Assembly (NCBI RefSeq): GCF_003150675.1
Contig: NZ_QGGB01000008.1
Span: 124,001 to 188,000 of the forward strand
From: Rhodohalobacter mucosus
GTDB taxonomy: Bacteria > Bacteroidota > Rhodothermia > Balneolales > Balneolaceae
Length of the DNA stretch: 64,000 nucleotides
Reading direction: 5' to 3'
Made by a program: the position numbers and the translations under genes. The notes beneath the pieces were generated by a model, which saw nothing but the letters and a program-made list of their open reading frames with translations, was not told the DNA's origin and ran no database searches. Positions 8,041-16,508 of the stretch are shown here, piece by piece (the stretch's first letter is position 1; the number at the start of each line of letters is the position of its first letter).

Positions 8041-9270
8041 ATGACACTCTTAAACCATATCTCTGAACTTTTCAAAAACCTTAGACAGCAGAAGCTTCGA
8101 AGCTTTCTCACCATCTTTGGGATTATGTGGGGAACCGCTACCCTTATTCTGCTTCTTGCTTTTGGGTTCGGATTTCGCGACCAGACCGTCCTGAATATGA
8201 GAGGCATGGGAGACCAGCTTGCCATCATGTTTCCGGGCCAGACAACCAAAGCCTTTGAAGGCTATGGAGTCGGCCGGCCGGTTCGATTCAGGGAAGCTGA
8301 TGCACAAATGCTTGAGGAACAGATCTCCGACATTGGTGTAGCTACCCCCGAATATTCAAGAAATATGACTATATCCAACGGTCAAAGCCGCCGGAGCTCA
8401 TCGGTTGGGGGAGTCATGCCCGTGTACAGCAATTTGAGAAATATCTTTGAACAGCCTGGCGGTCGATGGCTAAATGAGAATGACATTCAGGATCGGCGAC
8501 GGGTTATTTTTATCGGCAATAAATTGGCGGAAAACCTTTTTGCCGACGAAGATCCGGTCGGAAAACGGGTGCTGGTAGATGATACGCCTTTCACAGTGAT
8601 CGGTGTAATGCAGGAAAAACTGCAAAACAGCTCCTACAACCAGCGCGACGAGGACCGCGCATTCATTCCTGCCTCTACATTTTCGGTAATGGCGGGTACC
8701 GACCTGATAAACAATATTCTTTATGTGCCTGTAAGCGCAGAAATCGCGCCTGCGGTGCGGGACCAGGTTTACGAGGTGATGGGCAAGATACATCGTTTTG
8801 ACCCATCCGACACGGATGCTATCGGGCTTTGGGACACTAATGAGTTCTGGTCTTTTATTGACGTCATGTTTCTGGGAATCAACGGCTTCCTTGGACTGAT
8901 CGGATTCTTCACCCTGGCGGTAGGTGGTATCGGTGTGGCCAACATCATGTTTGTGGTTGTGCAGGAGCGTATGAAAGAGATCGGGATTCGCAGATCGGTC
9001 GGAGCCCGCCGTCATCACATCATGGGTCAGTTTTTTGTTGAAACATTTATGATTATCGGCATCGGTGCCGCAGCGGGATACGGAATCGGATGGCTTCTGG
9101 TGATGGCCACTCAAAACCTGCCCATCAAGGAATTTGTTGGTGCCCCGTTCTTTGCTCCGGAAGTAGGCATGCTGGCATTTCTGGTACTTGCTATTGTAGG
9201 ACTTGCGGCAGGATTTCTGCCGGCCTGGAGGGCGTCACGGCTCGATATTGTGGAATGCCTGCGGAATTAA
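8041..9270 (+). CDS. MacB/FtsX-type ABC transporter permease (first)
   Basis: A 409-residue permease with the MacB fold: one N-terminal transmembrane helix (LTIFGIMWGTATLILLLAF, about 22-42), a periplasmic MacB_PCD domain (about 50-270), and a C-terminal FtsX domain with three helices (about 280-310, 335-358, 370-395). FtsX motifs visible are VGGIGVANIMFVVVQER, KEIGIRRSVGARR and the C-terminal PAWRASRLDIVECLRN. It lacks the nucleotide-binding domain that is fused to E. coli MacB. It belongs with the adaptor 80 bases upstream and the paralogue 24 bases downstream. Such pairs may form a heterodimer that uses transmembrane mechanotransmission to expel substrates from the periplasm. Substrate unknown. 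Confidence 0.9.
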   Translation: MTLLNHISELFKNLRQQKLRSFLTIFGIMWGTATLILLLAFGFGFRDQTVLNMRGMGDQLAIMFPGQTTKAFEGYGVGRPVRFREADAQMLEEQISDIGVATPEYSRNMTISNGQSRRSSSVGGVMPVYSNLRNIFEQPGGRWLNENDIQDRRRVIFIGNKLAENLFADEDPVGKRVLVDDTPFTVIGVMQEKLQNSSYNQRDEDRAFIPASTFSVMAGTDLINNILYVPVSAEIAPAVRDQVYEVMGKIHRFDPSDTDAIGLWDTNEFWSFIDVMFLGINGFLGLIGFFTLAVGGIGVANIMFVVVQERMKEIGIRRSVGARRHHIMGQFFVETFMIIGIGAAAGYGIGWLLVMATQNLPIKEFVGAPFFAPEVGMLAFLVLAIVGLAAGFLPAWRASRLDIVECLRN

Positions 9271-9294
9271 CAGAGAATCTTCATCATTGCTTTT

Positions 9295-10539
9295 ATGTGG
9301 AACTCATTATTCATAGAATTTTTCTCGGACCTTCGTAAACAAAAACTGAGGTCAACCCTGACTCTTATTGCGATAGCCTGGGGTACGCTGTCAGTTATTC
9401 TGCTTCTTGCGTTTGGACGCGGACTGGGCAACGGTTTGATCAAAGGCATGCTGGGTGCAGGGAACCAGGTGATGGTTATTTACGGTGGACAGACAAGCAT
9501 CAATTATGAAGGACTCGGTGAGGGACGGCCGATCCGGTTCTCGGAAGAAGATGTTGACATGATTACCGATGCAGTACCCGGCATCTCCTATTCCAGTCCC
9601 CAGTATGGCCGTTGGGGAGCCAGCCTGGAGCGCGGTGACGTGATTACAACCACCTACATGGAGGGCGTGAATCCTGACTTTGAAATCATGAGAACCATGT
9701 ACCCGGCAGCCGGCGGACGTTTTATCAATGAAACGGATGTAGACCAAAAGAGGCGCGTGTTGTTTTTGGGTGATGAAATTGCGGTACGTCTTTTTCAGGA
9801 CGAAAATCCCATCGGGCAGCAGCTGTTTCTGGACGGAACCCCCTTTACAGTTGTTGGAGTGATGAAGCCCAAAATGCAAACGTCCATGAATAACGGCCCC
9901 GACGCCAACCGTGCCATTATTCCCTATACCACGTTCAAAAATATGTACGGCAACCGGAACGTGGGATCCATCCTCATCCGTCCTGAAGATCCCAACATGC
10001 AGGAGGAGATCAAAGCCGGAATCACGAATCTGCTATCCTCAAAATATAAATTTGATCCTGTCGATGAGCAGGCTATGCCGGTATGGGATTTTATTGAGCA
10101 GGAGGAGATGACTTACAAAATTGCAACCGGATTTGAGATCTTTCTCTTCACGGTTGGATTTTTTACCCTCATGATTGCAGGTGTCGGTGTGGCCAATATC
10201 ATGTTCGTGATTGTAAAGGAGAGAACCCGTGAAATCGGCGTGAAGCTTGCCGTAGGTGCACGAAAGGTTCACATTATCACCCAGTTTATCTTTGAATCCC
10301 TGTTCATCTCCTTTATGGGGGGTGCTCTCGGAATCGCCATATCCTCTGCAATCGTTTATGGCGTAAATTCCATGCAGCTATCCGGCGGAGCAGCCGATTT
10401 TCTTGGCCAGCCCCAGATTTCTCAGATTGCTGTAATTGTGACCATTTCCGTTCTGGCATTGATAGGGCTTCTGGCAGGTATCTTTCCCGCTATCAAGGCA
10501 TCCAGGGTGGATCCGGTGGAATCTCTGAGATACGAATAA
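9295..10539 (+). CDS. MacB/FtsX-type ABC transporter permease (second)
   Basis: A 414-residue paralogue of the preceding permease with the same topology: N-terminal helix (LTLIAIAWGTLSVILLLAFG), periplasmic MacB_PCD domain, and a three-helix FtsX domain containing IAGVGVANIMFVIVKER, EIGVKLAVGARK and the terminal PAIKASRVDPVESLRYE. The two permeases are similar along their whole length, pointing to tandem duplication followed by specialisation. They probably form a heterodimeric exporter with the upstream adaptor. No ATP-binding subunit is encoded between 6.8 and 10.7 kb, so the ATPase must be supplied from elsewhere. The start is the ATG after a 24-base gap. Confidence 0.9.
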   Translation: MWNSLFIEFFSDLRKQKLRSTLTLIAIAWGTLSVILLLAFGRGLGNGLIKGMLGAGNQVMVIYGGQTSINYEGLGEGRPIRFSEEDVDMITDAVPGISYSSPQYGRWGASLERGDVITTTYMEGVNPDFEIMRTMYPAAGGRFINETDVDQKRRVLFLGDEIAVRLFQDENPIGQQLFLDGTPFTVVGVMKPKMQTSMNNGPDANRAIIPYTTFKNMYGNRNVGSILIRPEDPNMQEEIKAGITNLLSSKYKFDPVDEQAMPVWDFIEQEEMTYKIATGFEIFLFTVGFFTLMIAGVGVANIMFVIVKERTREIGVKLAVGARKVHIITQFIFESLFISFMGGALGIAISSAIVYGVNSMQLSGGAADFLGQPQISQIAVIVTISVLALIGLLAGIFPAIKASRVDPVESLRYE

Positions 10540-10702
10540 CTGTGTTGAGTACCGGAAACACAAAACGGCAAATCATTATGATACCGGTTTCTGACTGCGC
10601 CCCAGCACTTTTGCCGGTTCAATTATTGTCAGGTCCGCTTTTCCACGGCTCTTTTTCTTATATTGATTGAAAGCCGTTATTTCGAAAACTTAAAATTTAC
10701 AG

Positions 10703-11785
10703 ATGAATATCCGAATCTCTTTCGGCGTATTCCTGATAGCTATTCTTCTGCCCTGCACAACTATAATGGGTCAGTCACTAATACGTGACGTTGACTTTAG
10801 CGGGCAGTTTTTTTTCAGCACTGAGCATACAACCGGCACCGAGAATGTCAATAATGAGTTTTTCTTCAAAAGGGGGTATATCACGTTCCGAAAGGATATC
10901 ACTGAACGGGTAGGAATCCGCTTTACACAAGACGTCTCCGTTGATCAGGAGGGTGACGGTGCAGGAGACATTGAGCTGAGGCTGAAATATGCTTTGGTAG
11001 ACGTTCAATTCAGTGACTTCGGATTTCTGAAAAATCAGCATATCGAATTTGGCGTTGTTCATCGTCCATGGATCGATTTTGAGCAGGATATCAACGATTT
11101 TCGCAGCCAAAATCCCATGTTTCTGGACAGTAATAACTATCTTAGTTCTGCCGATTACGGATTTACCTATTTTGCGCATTTAGGGGAAGAGCTCCCGGGT
11201 GAATACCAGGATGGATTGCGTTCACCTCCGGGTCGATATGGCAGTTTCAGCATCGGCATTTATAACGGTGGCGGGTACTCCCGGCTTGAACAGAATAACA
11301 ACAAGCTGCTGGAAGCACGCTTATCGCTAAGATTATTTCCCGATCGGCTACCCGGGCTTCAGACCACTGTTTTTGGCGACTACGGGAAAGGCAACCACGT
11401 TCAGAGTCCTGACTTCCGGATGGCGGGAGGTGCACTGTCTTTTGAGTCCAAAAAATGGGCTGTCGTTGGGGAGGGATTTATCGGAGTAGGTGATGGGGAT
11501 GCCCGCTATTTAAATGAAGCAGGTGAAGCTTTAGCCACAATGGGCTGGAGCATATTTCAGGAACTCAAGCCCTTCAGCTTTCCTGTAAGTCTGACTCTAA
11601 GGTACGATGAGCTTGTTGACCGTGAAAACAAACAGTGGTTCGTCCATGAGCTGATCGCCGGTGTATCGTGGGTATTTCCCAACCGATCCAAAATCATCCT
11701 GAGCCTTGACCAGGTCTGGCTGCAGGATATCACGTTCTCCGACCACATTTCAACCGTTGAAATTATCACTGAGATACGGTTTTAA
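10703..11785 (+). CDS. Porin-like outer-membrane beta-barrel protein
   Basis: A 360-residue exported protein with a signal peptide (hydrophobic residues about 6-20, probable cleavage after MGQ). The mature chain has alternating amphipathic strands, repeated aromatic girdle residues (FSGQFFFSTE, FFFKRGYITFRKD) and a terminal phenylalanine (ITEIRF), the signal read by the BAM machinery. The pattern resembles the phosphate-selective OprO/OprP-type porin family, but the substrate cannot be told from the sequence. It lies 163 bases downstream of the permease pair on the same strand; whether it is part of that system or independently transcribed is unclear. Its stop codon is 6 bases from the convergent glycosylasparaginase gene, with no room for a separate terminator. 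Confidence 0.78.
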   Translation: MNIRISFGVFLIAILLPCTTIMGQSLIRDVDFSGQFFFSTEHTTGTENVNNEFFFKRGYITFRKDITERVGIRFTQDVSVDQEGDGAGDIELRLKYALVDVQFSDFGFLKNQHIEFGVVHRPWIDFEQDINDFRSQNPMFLDSNNYLSSADYGFTYFAHLGEELPGEYQDGLRSPPGRYGSFSIGIYNGGGYSRLEQNNNKLLEARLSLRLFPDRLPGLQTTVFGDYGKGNHVQSPDFRMAGGALSFESKKWAVVGEGFIGVGDGDARYLNEAGEALATMGWSIFQELKPFSFPVSLTLRYDELVDRENKQWFVHELIAGVSWVFPNRSKIILSLDQVWLQDITFSDHISTVEIITEIRF

Positions 11786-11791
11786 TCCGTT

Positions 11792-12781
11792 TCAGCTTCG
11801 CATACTGCCCGAATCGACCAGCTCATTTCCGGCCCGGTTATGCAGGGCGTAATTAAAGCCCGGCTGAACGGCATAGGCTCCCGCTTCACCATCTTTATTC
11901 AGGGCCAGGAATCCGGCCTGAATGTCATCCACATTATCATGTTTTGATATGAGTCGCCGAACAGCTTCTTCACAGGCTTCCTGCGGTGTTCTTCCCTGAC
12001 GCATCAGTTCCACGATTAAAAAGCTTCCGCAGATACGGATAATTGACTCCCCCAGTCCGGTAGCCGTTGCGGCACCCACTTCATCATCCACATAAAGCCC
12101 GGCTCCTATGATGGGGCTGTCGCCAACGCGGCCGTGCATCTTGTAGGCGAGTCCGCTGGTGGTGCAGCTTCCCGCCATCTTCCCGTTTCCATCGATGCCG
12201 ATCATACCAATGGTATCATGATTTTCAATATTTATGACCGGCTTGTACTCCGACTGTTCCAGCCATTTTTCATAAGCCTCTTCTGCCCTGGGGCTCAACT
12301 CCTCCTCTTGCAGTTCAAATCCGTTTTCAGCCGCCAGCTTCCGGGCCCCCTCACCTGCAATCATCACATGGGGGGTTTCATCCATTACCAGGCGAGCCAG
12401 GGATATCGGGTGCTTCACCTGCCGCACGAATGCCACAGACCCGCACGATCCGTCTCCTTTCATAATGGAAGCATCAAGCGTCACGATTCCGTCCCGGTCG
12501 GGAAGTCCCTGCAGGCCAACGGACAGATTATCGGGATCATTTTCGATAACCCTTACTCCCTGTTCCACTGCATCAACAATCGACCCGGTTTCATTCAAAA
12601 CCTGCCACGCTTTCTCATTTGCGGGTATGCCGTGGTTCCAGGTGGATAACAAAACCGGATCGCCAATAATCTTCATCCGGATTTCCGGTTTATCAGACTT
12701 ACTTATTGTTGCGGCAAAAGGAAATGCAGCAGAAGCAGCTGCAAGCATGGAGCTTCTGAGAAAAGATCGGCGATCAGGCAT
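11792..12781 (-). CDS. Tat-exported N4-(beta-N-acetylglucosaminyl)-L-asparaginase
   Basis: A 329-residue N-terminal-nucleophile hydrolase of the glycosylasparaginase / type 2 asparaginase family. These precursors cleave themselves before a threonine that becomes the nucleophile; here this is Thr190 in NHDTIGMIG. Other family marks are STWNHG near residue 47 and GDSPIIGAGLYVDDEVGAATATG, which forms the substrate site. The N-terminus has MPDRRSFLRSS followed by a hydrophobic Ala-rich stretch, a twin-arginine signal, so the enzyme should be folded before export to the periplasm. The likely role is cleavage of the GlcNAc-Asn bond in glycopeptides, or of asparagine-type substrates, for nutrient scavenging. 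Starts at an ATG; full length. Confidence 0.9.
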   Translation of the reverse strand: MPDRRSFLRSSMLAAASAAFPFAATISKSDKPEIRMKIIGDPVLLSTWNHGIPANEKAWQVLNETGSIVDAVEQGVRVIENDPDNLSVGLQGLPDRDGIVTLDASIMKGDGSCGSVAFVRQVKHPISLARLVMDETPHVMIAGEGARKLAAENGFELQEEELSPRAEEAYEKWLEQSEYKPVINIENHDTIGMIGIDGNGKMAGSCTTSGLAYKMHGRVGDSPIIGAGLYVDDEVGAATATGLGESIIRICGSFLIVELMRQGRTPQEACEEAVRRLISKHDNVDDIQAGFLALNKDGEAGAYAVQPGFNYALHNRAGNELVDSGSMRS

Positions 12782-13042
12782 GTTTAATTCAGATGATTAA
12801 GGTTCACCATCATGAAACTAAATGCCTTTCAATTAATCAATCGGAAAAAATGCCTTTTGAGCAGGGTCTCTATTTTCCAATTTCATTGATCCCGCTCTGG
12901 TACATCTCTCTGTTTGCACTCTTAAAGCCGCAAAACATGAGCCCTTGTATCGAAATCAGGTTTACTTAATTCATTTGAGCCCGTTTAACCCACAACGGTC
13001 ACGACAACAATCAAAATTTACATGTCGTTATGGTCAAACGGG

Positions 13043-14428
13043 TTATTTTCCAATGCAAAACCGTGAGAAAATGCTGTCCAAAACGTCCTCATTGGTAATT
13101 TCGCCCGTTATTTCTCCCAGCTGCCTGAGTGATGAGCGCAGGTCAATGGAAAGAAAATCACCGGTCATGCCGCTATCGAGGGCTTCAACGGCTCTCCTGA
13201 TATGCTCCCGCGCCTTCTGAAGCGCATCGCGGTGACGCGAGGAGGTTACAAGCAGGCTGGATGTATCATAATCCTTGTTTTCAAGGGCCCGCTGCTTCAT
13301 CAGCTTTTTTAGGGTGTCAATATTCTCTTCCTTGATGGCCGATATTTTCAAATCAAAATGGATGCGCTCATCCTTATCATCCCGACCGGCAGCCAGATCC
13401 AGTTTGGTGCCTACCAACAGAAAGGGGGTTTCCCCGGCTCTTTTCTGAAACCCTGCGATCTCTTCTCTCTCACTTGTATGCAGCGGCTGTGAGAGGTCTT
13501 TCAGGTAAACAATAAGATCTGCCTGCTCAAACGCTTTTTGTGAGCGCCGTACCCCCTCAGCTTCAATGATATCTTTCGTTTCACGAAGGCCCGCCGTATC
13601 AATCAATTTGAACAGCAGGCCGTCGTAGCTCCAGTCGGCATCGATGGTATCGCGGGTGGTACCGGCGATATCCGTCACAATGGCGCGTTCTGTGCCGATC
13701 AGTGTGTTCAGAAGTGTGGACTTACCCGCATTGGGCCGCCCGATAAAGACCGTTTTGACTCCATCGCGGACCAGCCGGCCGGTTTCATAGGTATCCAGAA
13801 GTGTACCTATTTCCCTGTCCAGATCGGTGAGAAGCTTCCTCAGCTGCTCCTTGTTGGCGAATTCGACATCCTCTTCAATAAAATCGAGTTCAAGTTCCAC
13901 CATCGCTGTGGCGTCAATAATCTGCTGCCGGAATTTATTTATATGCTCACCGAGCCTTCCCTCCAGCTGCTGGTGGGCAGCATCAACAGCTTTAATGCTT
14001 TTCGCATGTATGAGATCGGCCACCGCTTCCGCCTGCTCCAGGTCCAGCTTCCCGTTCAAAAAGGCCCGCTGAGTGAATTCGCCAGGTTTTGCAGCACGGA
14101 TTCCCTGATCCAGTATGGTTTCCAGCACCGACTGAGTAACCAGCACCCCGCCGTGGCAGGAAACTTCTACCGTATCTTCGCCGGTATATGATTTCGGAGA
14201 ACGCAAAACGGTAACAAGCACCTCGTCCACAACGCGCCCGTCTTTATGTACGATTTTTCCGAAATGTACCGTATGGCTCTCCACTTTGGTAAGGTCTTTC
14301 CCCCTGAAGCAGTTCTGAACCTTTTCAATCACTCCCCTCCCCGATGCACGGATTACAGCAATGCCTCCCTCACCAATGGGTGTGGCAATAGCGGCAACGG
14401 GCGGTTGATGGGAAATTTCAGACGTCAT
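13043..14428 (-). CDS. mnmE: tRNA uridine-5-carboxymethylaminomethyl GTPase MnmE
   Basis: A GTPase that works with MnmG to install the cmnm5 group on the wobble uridine of several tRNAs. The N-terminal tetrahydrofolate-binding domain begins with IATPIGEGGIAVIRASG; the central helical domain holds an inserted G domain with G1 GRPNAGKS, G2 TTRDT, G3 DTAG and G4 TKLD; the chain ends in FCIGK, the conserved C-terminal motif with its essential cysteine. The frame is open from a GTG at 14449, but the ATG at 14428 (461 residues) places the N-terminus where MnmE proteins usually begin, so I use it. It appears to be transcribed alone. A 260-base stretch without a gene separates it from the glycosylasparaginase gene. 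Confidence 0.96.
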   Translation of the reverse strand: MTSEISHQPPVAAIATPIGEGGIAVIRASGRGVIEKVQNCFRGKDLTKVESHTVHFGKIVHKDGRVVDEVLVTVLRSPKSYTGEDTVEVSCHGGVLVTQSVLETILDQGIRAAKPGEFTQRAFLNGKLDLEQAEAVADLIHAKSIKAVDAAHQQLEGRLGEHINKFRQQIIDATAMVELELDFIEEDVEFANKEQLRKLLTDLDREIGTLLDTYETGRLVRDGVKTVFIGRPNAGKSTLLNTLIGTERAIVTDIAGTTRDTIDADWSYDGLLFKLIDTAGLRETKDIIEAEGVRRSQKAFEQADLIVYLKDLSQPLHTSEREEIAGFQKRAGETPFLLVGTKLDLAAGRDDKDERIHFDLKISAIKEENIDTLKKLMKQRALENKDYDTSSLLVTSSRHRDALQKAREHIRRAVEALDSGMTGDFLSIDLRSSLRQLGEITGEITNEDVLDSIFSRFCIGK

Positions 14429-14598
14429 GTACGCAGGTAAATAATTCACTGAAAATTAACCAATCCCTACCCAAATGCAGAATTCGATTTTATTTCGTTC
14501 ACGAGGGCGACCTTCATCAATAACTCATAGATTTTTCTGATATTGACAGAATCTGAGTAGTTTTCAGGGATCTTTCAAAAAGACGCGCAGGTTCTGCA

Positions 14599-15990
14599 AT
14601 GACGAAAACAAAACTAACCGGCATCTTCCTGGGGCTATTGGGGTTCCTCATACCGCTGGTTCTTGATTTTCCCGGGCTCTCGCTTGCGGGGCACTATGCC
14701 ATGAGTATTTTCCTGATGGCCGCCGTTTTCTGGATGTTTGAAGCGATACCCATTTATTCCACTTCCATTCTTGTCATCTTTTCACAGGTTATTTTACTGA
14801 GCACAGAGGGCGTGATTGATTACAGCGGTATCGCGGGCTACGAACCGGCATCCTACACCCGCTTTATTGCCACACTGGCCGATCCCATCATCATTTTATT
14901 TTTGGGAGGGTTCGTTTTGGCTGATGCCGCCGTGAAATACGATTTTGACAAAAACCTGACCCGTATTCTTCTTCGCCCCTTTGGCATTCGCACGGTGAAT
15001 ATCATGTTCGGCCTGATGGCGGTTACAGCAGCTTTATCAGCCTTTATGAGCAATACGGCTACCACAGCCATGATGGTCACCGTGATAATACCGATTATTG
15101 CAAAAATGGATCCGGCTGACCCCGCTCGAATTGGCATTGCGCTATCCGTTCCTTTTGCGGCCAATATCGGCGGAATTTCTACACCCATCGGTACTCCTCC
15201 GAATGCTGTTGTAATCGGGGCACTTAACCAGCAGGGGGTTGCTGTGGCATTCAGCAGCTGGATGCTTTACGCACTGCCTCTCGCGCTTGTTATGCTGTTT
15301 ATCGCATGGCGCGTGCTGTTATGGCTCTACCCGCCGCAAACCGATACCGTTTCCATGACGCTCGACACGCGAATGAAACAGTCTGTACAAGCCTGGATTC
15401 TCTATATCACATTCGGGGTAACCGTTCTTTTATGGGTAACGGAAGGCATACATGGAATCAGGAGCAGCGTTGTGGCGCTCCTGCCCGTTACACTCCTCAC
15501 TCTAACATCGGTTATCAGCAAGCAGGACATCCGAAAGCTGCCATGGGAAGTGCTCTGGCTTATTGCGGGCGGTATCGCACTCGGCATCTCCATGAAAGAG
15601 ACGGGACTCGCGGAATGGATGGTGGGCAGTATTTCCTGGGATCAGCTATCATACATCATGGTACTGGTTGTATTTGGCGTGGTGGCACTGGTTATGTCCA
15701 ACTTCCTTTCCAATACCGTTACCGCTTCCCTGCTTATACCGCTTGCCTTGTCGCTGGCCACATCAGGTGTGCTGGATGGTGTATTCGGCATGCTGATGAT
15801 AGGCCTGGTTATTGCACTTTCTGCCAGTTTTGCTATGGTGCTGCCGATCTCCACGCCCCCAAATGCCATTGCGGTGAGTACGGGAATTATTAAAACAAAA
15901 GATATGATTGTGTCCGGCTTCATCATCGGCCTAATCGGTTTGCTGTTTGTACTGGTGCTTGCGGCTGTTTACTGGCCTTTTATTATTTAA
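14599..15990 (+). CDS. DASS/SLC13-family sodium:carboxylate symporter
   Basis: A 463-residue membrane protein with about 11-12 hydrophobic segments. The two inverted halves each carry the SNT substrate/sodium motif: FMSNTATTAMM (about 152) followed by STPIGTPPNAVVIG (about 194), and FLSNTVTASLL (about 373) followed by STPPNAIAVSTG (about 420). These define the divalent-anion:sodium symporter family, which usually imports succinate, malate or fumarate. The gene lies 12 bases before a response regulator and histidine kinase pair on the same strand, suggesting that carboxylate uptake and that two-component system share transcription. Which carboxylate is transported cannot be read from the sequence. 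It starts at an ATG. Confidence 0.92.
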   Translation: MTKTKLTGIFLGLLGFLIPLVLDFPGLSLAGHYAMSIFLMAAVFWMFEAIPIYSTSILVIFSQVILLSTEGVIDYSGIAGYEPASYTRFIATLADPIIILFLGGFVLADAAVKYDFDKNLTRILLRPFGIRTVNIMFGLMAVTAALSAFMSNTATTAMMVTVIIPIIAKMDPADPARIGIALSVPFAANIGGISTPIGTPPNAVVIGALNQQGVAVAFSSWMLYALPLALVMLFIAWRVLLWLYPPQTDTVSMTLDTRMKQSVQAWILYITFGVTVLLWVTEGIHGIRSSVVALLPVTLLTLTSVISKQDIRKLPWEVLWLIAGGIALGISMKETGLAEWMVGSISWDQLSYIMVLVVFGVVALVMSNFLSNTVTASLLIPLALSLATSGVLDGVFGMLMIGLVIALSASFAMVLPISTPPNAIAVSTGIIKTKDMIVSGFIIGLIGLLFVLVLAAVYWPFII

Positions 15991-16002
15991 CAGGAGAACA
16001 TC

Positions 16003-16503
16003 ATGGCTAAAAAGATCTATATATTTGTAGTTGAGGATGAACCGGAGGTGCTGGACGCCATTGTGCGCGATATTTCCGGCTTTGAGGATGTGTTCCCGGT
16101 TGAAATGGCTGATACCGCTGAGGAGGCAAGGGATCTCATGACTGAGCTTTTGGATGCGGGCAGTGAAATTGGCCTGATTCTGTGTGATCATGTGCTTCCC
16201 GGACAGAACGGGGTGGAGCTTCTGGTTGATATGCAGAAAGATCCCCGTACCCGAAAAACAAGAAAAGTGCTGATTACGGGTCAGGCCGGGCTCGATGAAA
16301 CGGTGCGAGCCGTAAATGAAGCAGACCTGGAGCACTACATAGCCAAACCCTGGAAAAAAGAGGAACTGGTCAGTATTACAAAAAAACTCCTTACCGATTA
16401 TGTGCTCGATAACGGAGAGAACCCAATGGCCTACATGCAGGTGCTGGACAGTGAGCGCATCGCAGATGAAATCAGAAAAGGAAAAGGAATCACGGATTCA
16501 TAG
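16003..16503 (+). CDS. Single-domain response regulator
   Basis: A 166-residue CheY-like receiver with a 40-residue C-terminal extension and no DNA-binding domain. The acidic pocket is Glu11-Asp12, the phosphoacceptor is Asp62 in LILCDHVLPG, with Thr92 and Lys115 at the usual switch positions (VLITGQAG, YIAKPW). A clear AGGAG lies 6 bases before the ATG. It is followed after 5 bases by a cyclic-nucleotide-binding histidine kinase, which is its probable partner. The output is therefore likely through protein-protein interaction or phosphotransfer. In related loci I know of, the receiver next to this type of kinase may be fused to a thioredoxin-reductase-like domain; that domain is absent here. 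Confidence 0.92.
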   Translation: MAKKIYIFVVEDEPEVLDAIVRDISGFEDVFPVEMADTAEEARDLMTELLDAGSEIGLILCDHVLPGQNGVELLVDMQKDPRTRKTRKVLITGQAGLDETVRAVNEADLEHYIAKPWKKEELVSITKKLLTDYVLDNGENPMAYMQVLDSERIADEIRKGKGITDS

Positions 16504-16508
16504 CTCTT

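Noticed and set aside
8470-9114. A 214-codon His/Asp-rich frame on the minus strand
   Set aside because: Antisense to the first permease gene, no recognisable protein features.
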